Source: CAZVYJ01 sp964631565 (lineage in GTDB: Bacteria; Planctomycetota; Phycisphaerae; SM23-33). Taken from it: DNA of 22,423 nt. The translations under genes were made by a program, and so were the position numbers. The stretch covers positions 1-22,423 of the forward strand of contig CAZVYJ010000049.1 of assembly GCA_964631565.1 (NCBI GenBank), in the 5' to 3' direction. This document shows, one piece after another, positions 22,213 to 22,423 of this stretch (positions are counted from its first letter, which is position 1; each line of letters begins with the position of its first letter). Below the pieces are notes generated by a model, which saw only the letters and a list, made by a program, of their open reading frames with translations, was not told the origin of the DNA and did not search any database.

Positions 22213-22310
22213 TTTTCGTCTCCCCGTAAATGTCATGCCTTTAAGATTAGCCGATGCAAAAAAGCGAGGCAAGAGTGCTGGTGGTTTACTCAGGGCAGGG
22301 AAAGTTAATA

Positions 22311-22351
22311 TTGCGTGTGCCACGGCCCCTGAGGGGCCGTGGCACACGCAA
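22311..22351. repeat. Perfect 19-bp stem palindrome with TGA loop
   Basis: Bases 22311-22329 are the exact reverse complement of 22333-22351, separated only by TGA. The stem begins TTGCGTGTGCC and ends with the CCCC/GGGG pair around the loop. It lies upstream of the lipoprotein gene, and no T-run follows on either strand, so a simple terminator is unlikely. Its centre, CCCCTGAGGGG, resembles the CCCTAAGGG cores at 1436-1450 and 4981-4995. The remaining 72 bases to the window end hold nothing I can call. Confidence 0.85.
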
Positions 22352-22423
22352 ATCGAGAATAGTCACATACTAGCCGCGAACGGAAGGACTTTATGCGCTT
22401 TGCCCATCTTACCCATTGCGCCA

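Noticed and set aside
22363..22423. Possible C-terminal tail of a minus-strand gene cut by the window end (19 codons), or a plus-strand start at 22394
   Set aside because: Both readings are open, but the sequence is too short to choose or to recognise.

Overview
The window looks like a chromosomal stretch of a planctomycete, most likely of the Phycisphaerae type. This is an inference from three things: a fairly GC-rich genome, a typical mix of housekeeping genes scattered as ones and twos instead of classical operons, and signalling genes with an excisionase-like HTH fused to a receiver domain. Nothing in the window gives a species. It contains no rRNA, CRISPR array, insertion sequence, prophage or integrase.

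Layout. 1-296: low-complexity, repeat-like intergenic DNA. 297-2948 (+): DNA polymerase sliding clamp (dnaN), a DciA/DUF721 protein and a divergent MTAP/PNP-family phosphorylase. 3043-5487 (-): ribBA, pgsA and a small membrane protein. 5577-6446 (+): a MEMO1-like protein, convergent with a URO-D family protein (6453-7523, -). 7747-9771 (+): ribH, nusB and ftsY, with a palindromic repeat element between nusB and ftsY. 9952-13203 (+): two small multi-pass membrane proteins (DUF5684; GYF plus DUF975) and mnmG. 13333-13915 (+): a possible 59-aa TTG-started gene and a FlgM-like anti-sigma factor. 14299-18175 (+): a three-gene signalling set (HTH-receiver, HDOD-histidine kinase, receiver-GAF) closed by a perfect 32-nt bidirectional terminator. 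18256-20405 (-): ahcY and trpF. 20548-20632 (+): tRNA-Leu(GAG). 20833-21685 (+): two overlapping small helical proteins and a SpoIIAA-like protein. 21700-22212 (-): a lipoprotein.

How the genes work together. Riboflavin synthesis is split: ribBA makes both precursors and ribH joins them, about 3.5 kb away. dnaN and the DciA-like gene serve replication without dnaA, recF or gyrB beside them. The clearest multi-gene system is 14299-18175, where one kinase with an HDOD sensory front end lies between two receiver proteins, one DNA-binding and one with a GAF domain.

Most unusual observations. Three enzymes lack normally essential residues: TrpF has Glu in place of the catalytic Cys, the RibB half of RibBA has Gln in place of the metal-binding His, and the MTAP-family protein lacks the usual phosphate-binding loop. 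There are several short palindromes of the form CCC-TNA-GGG between genes, a 19-bp perfect hairpin at the right end, a trpF promoter positioned for a leaderless transcript, and a hairpin between the tRNA promoter and the tRNA.
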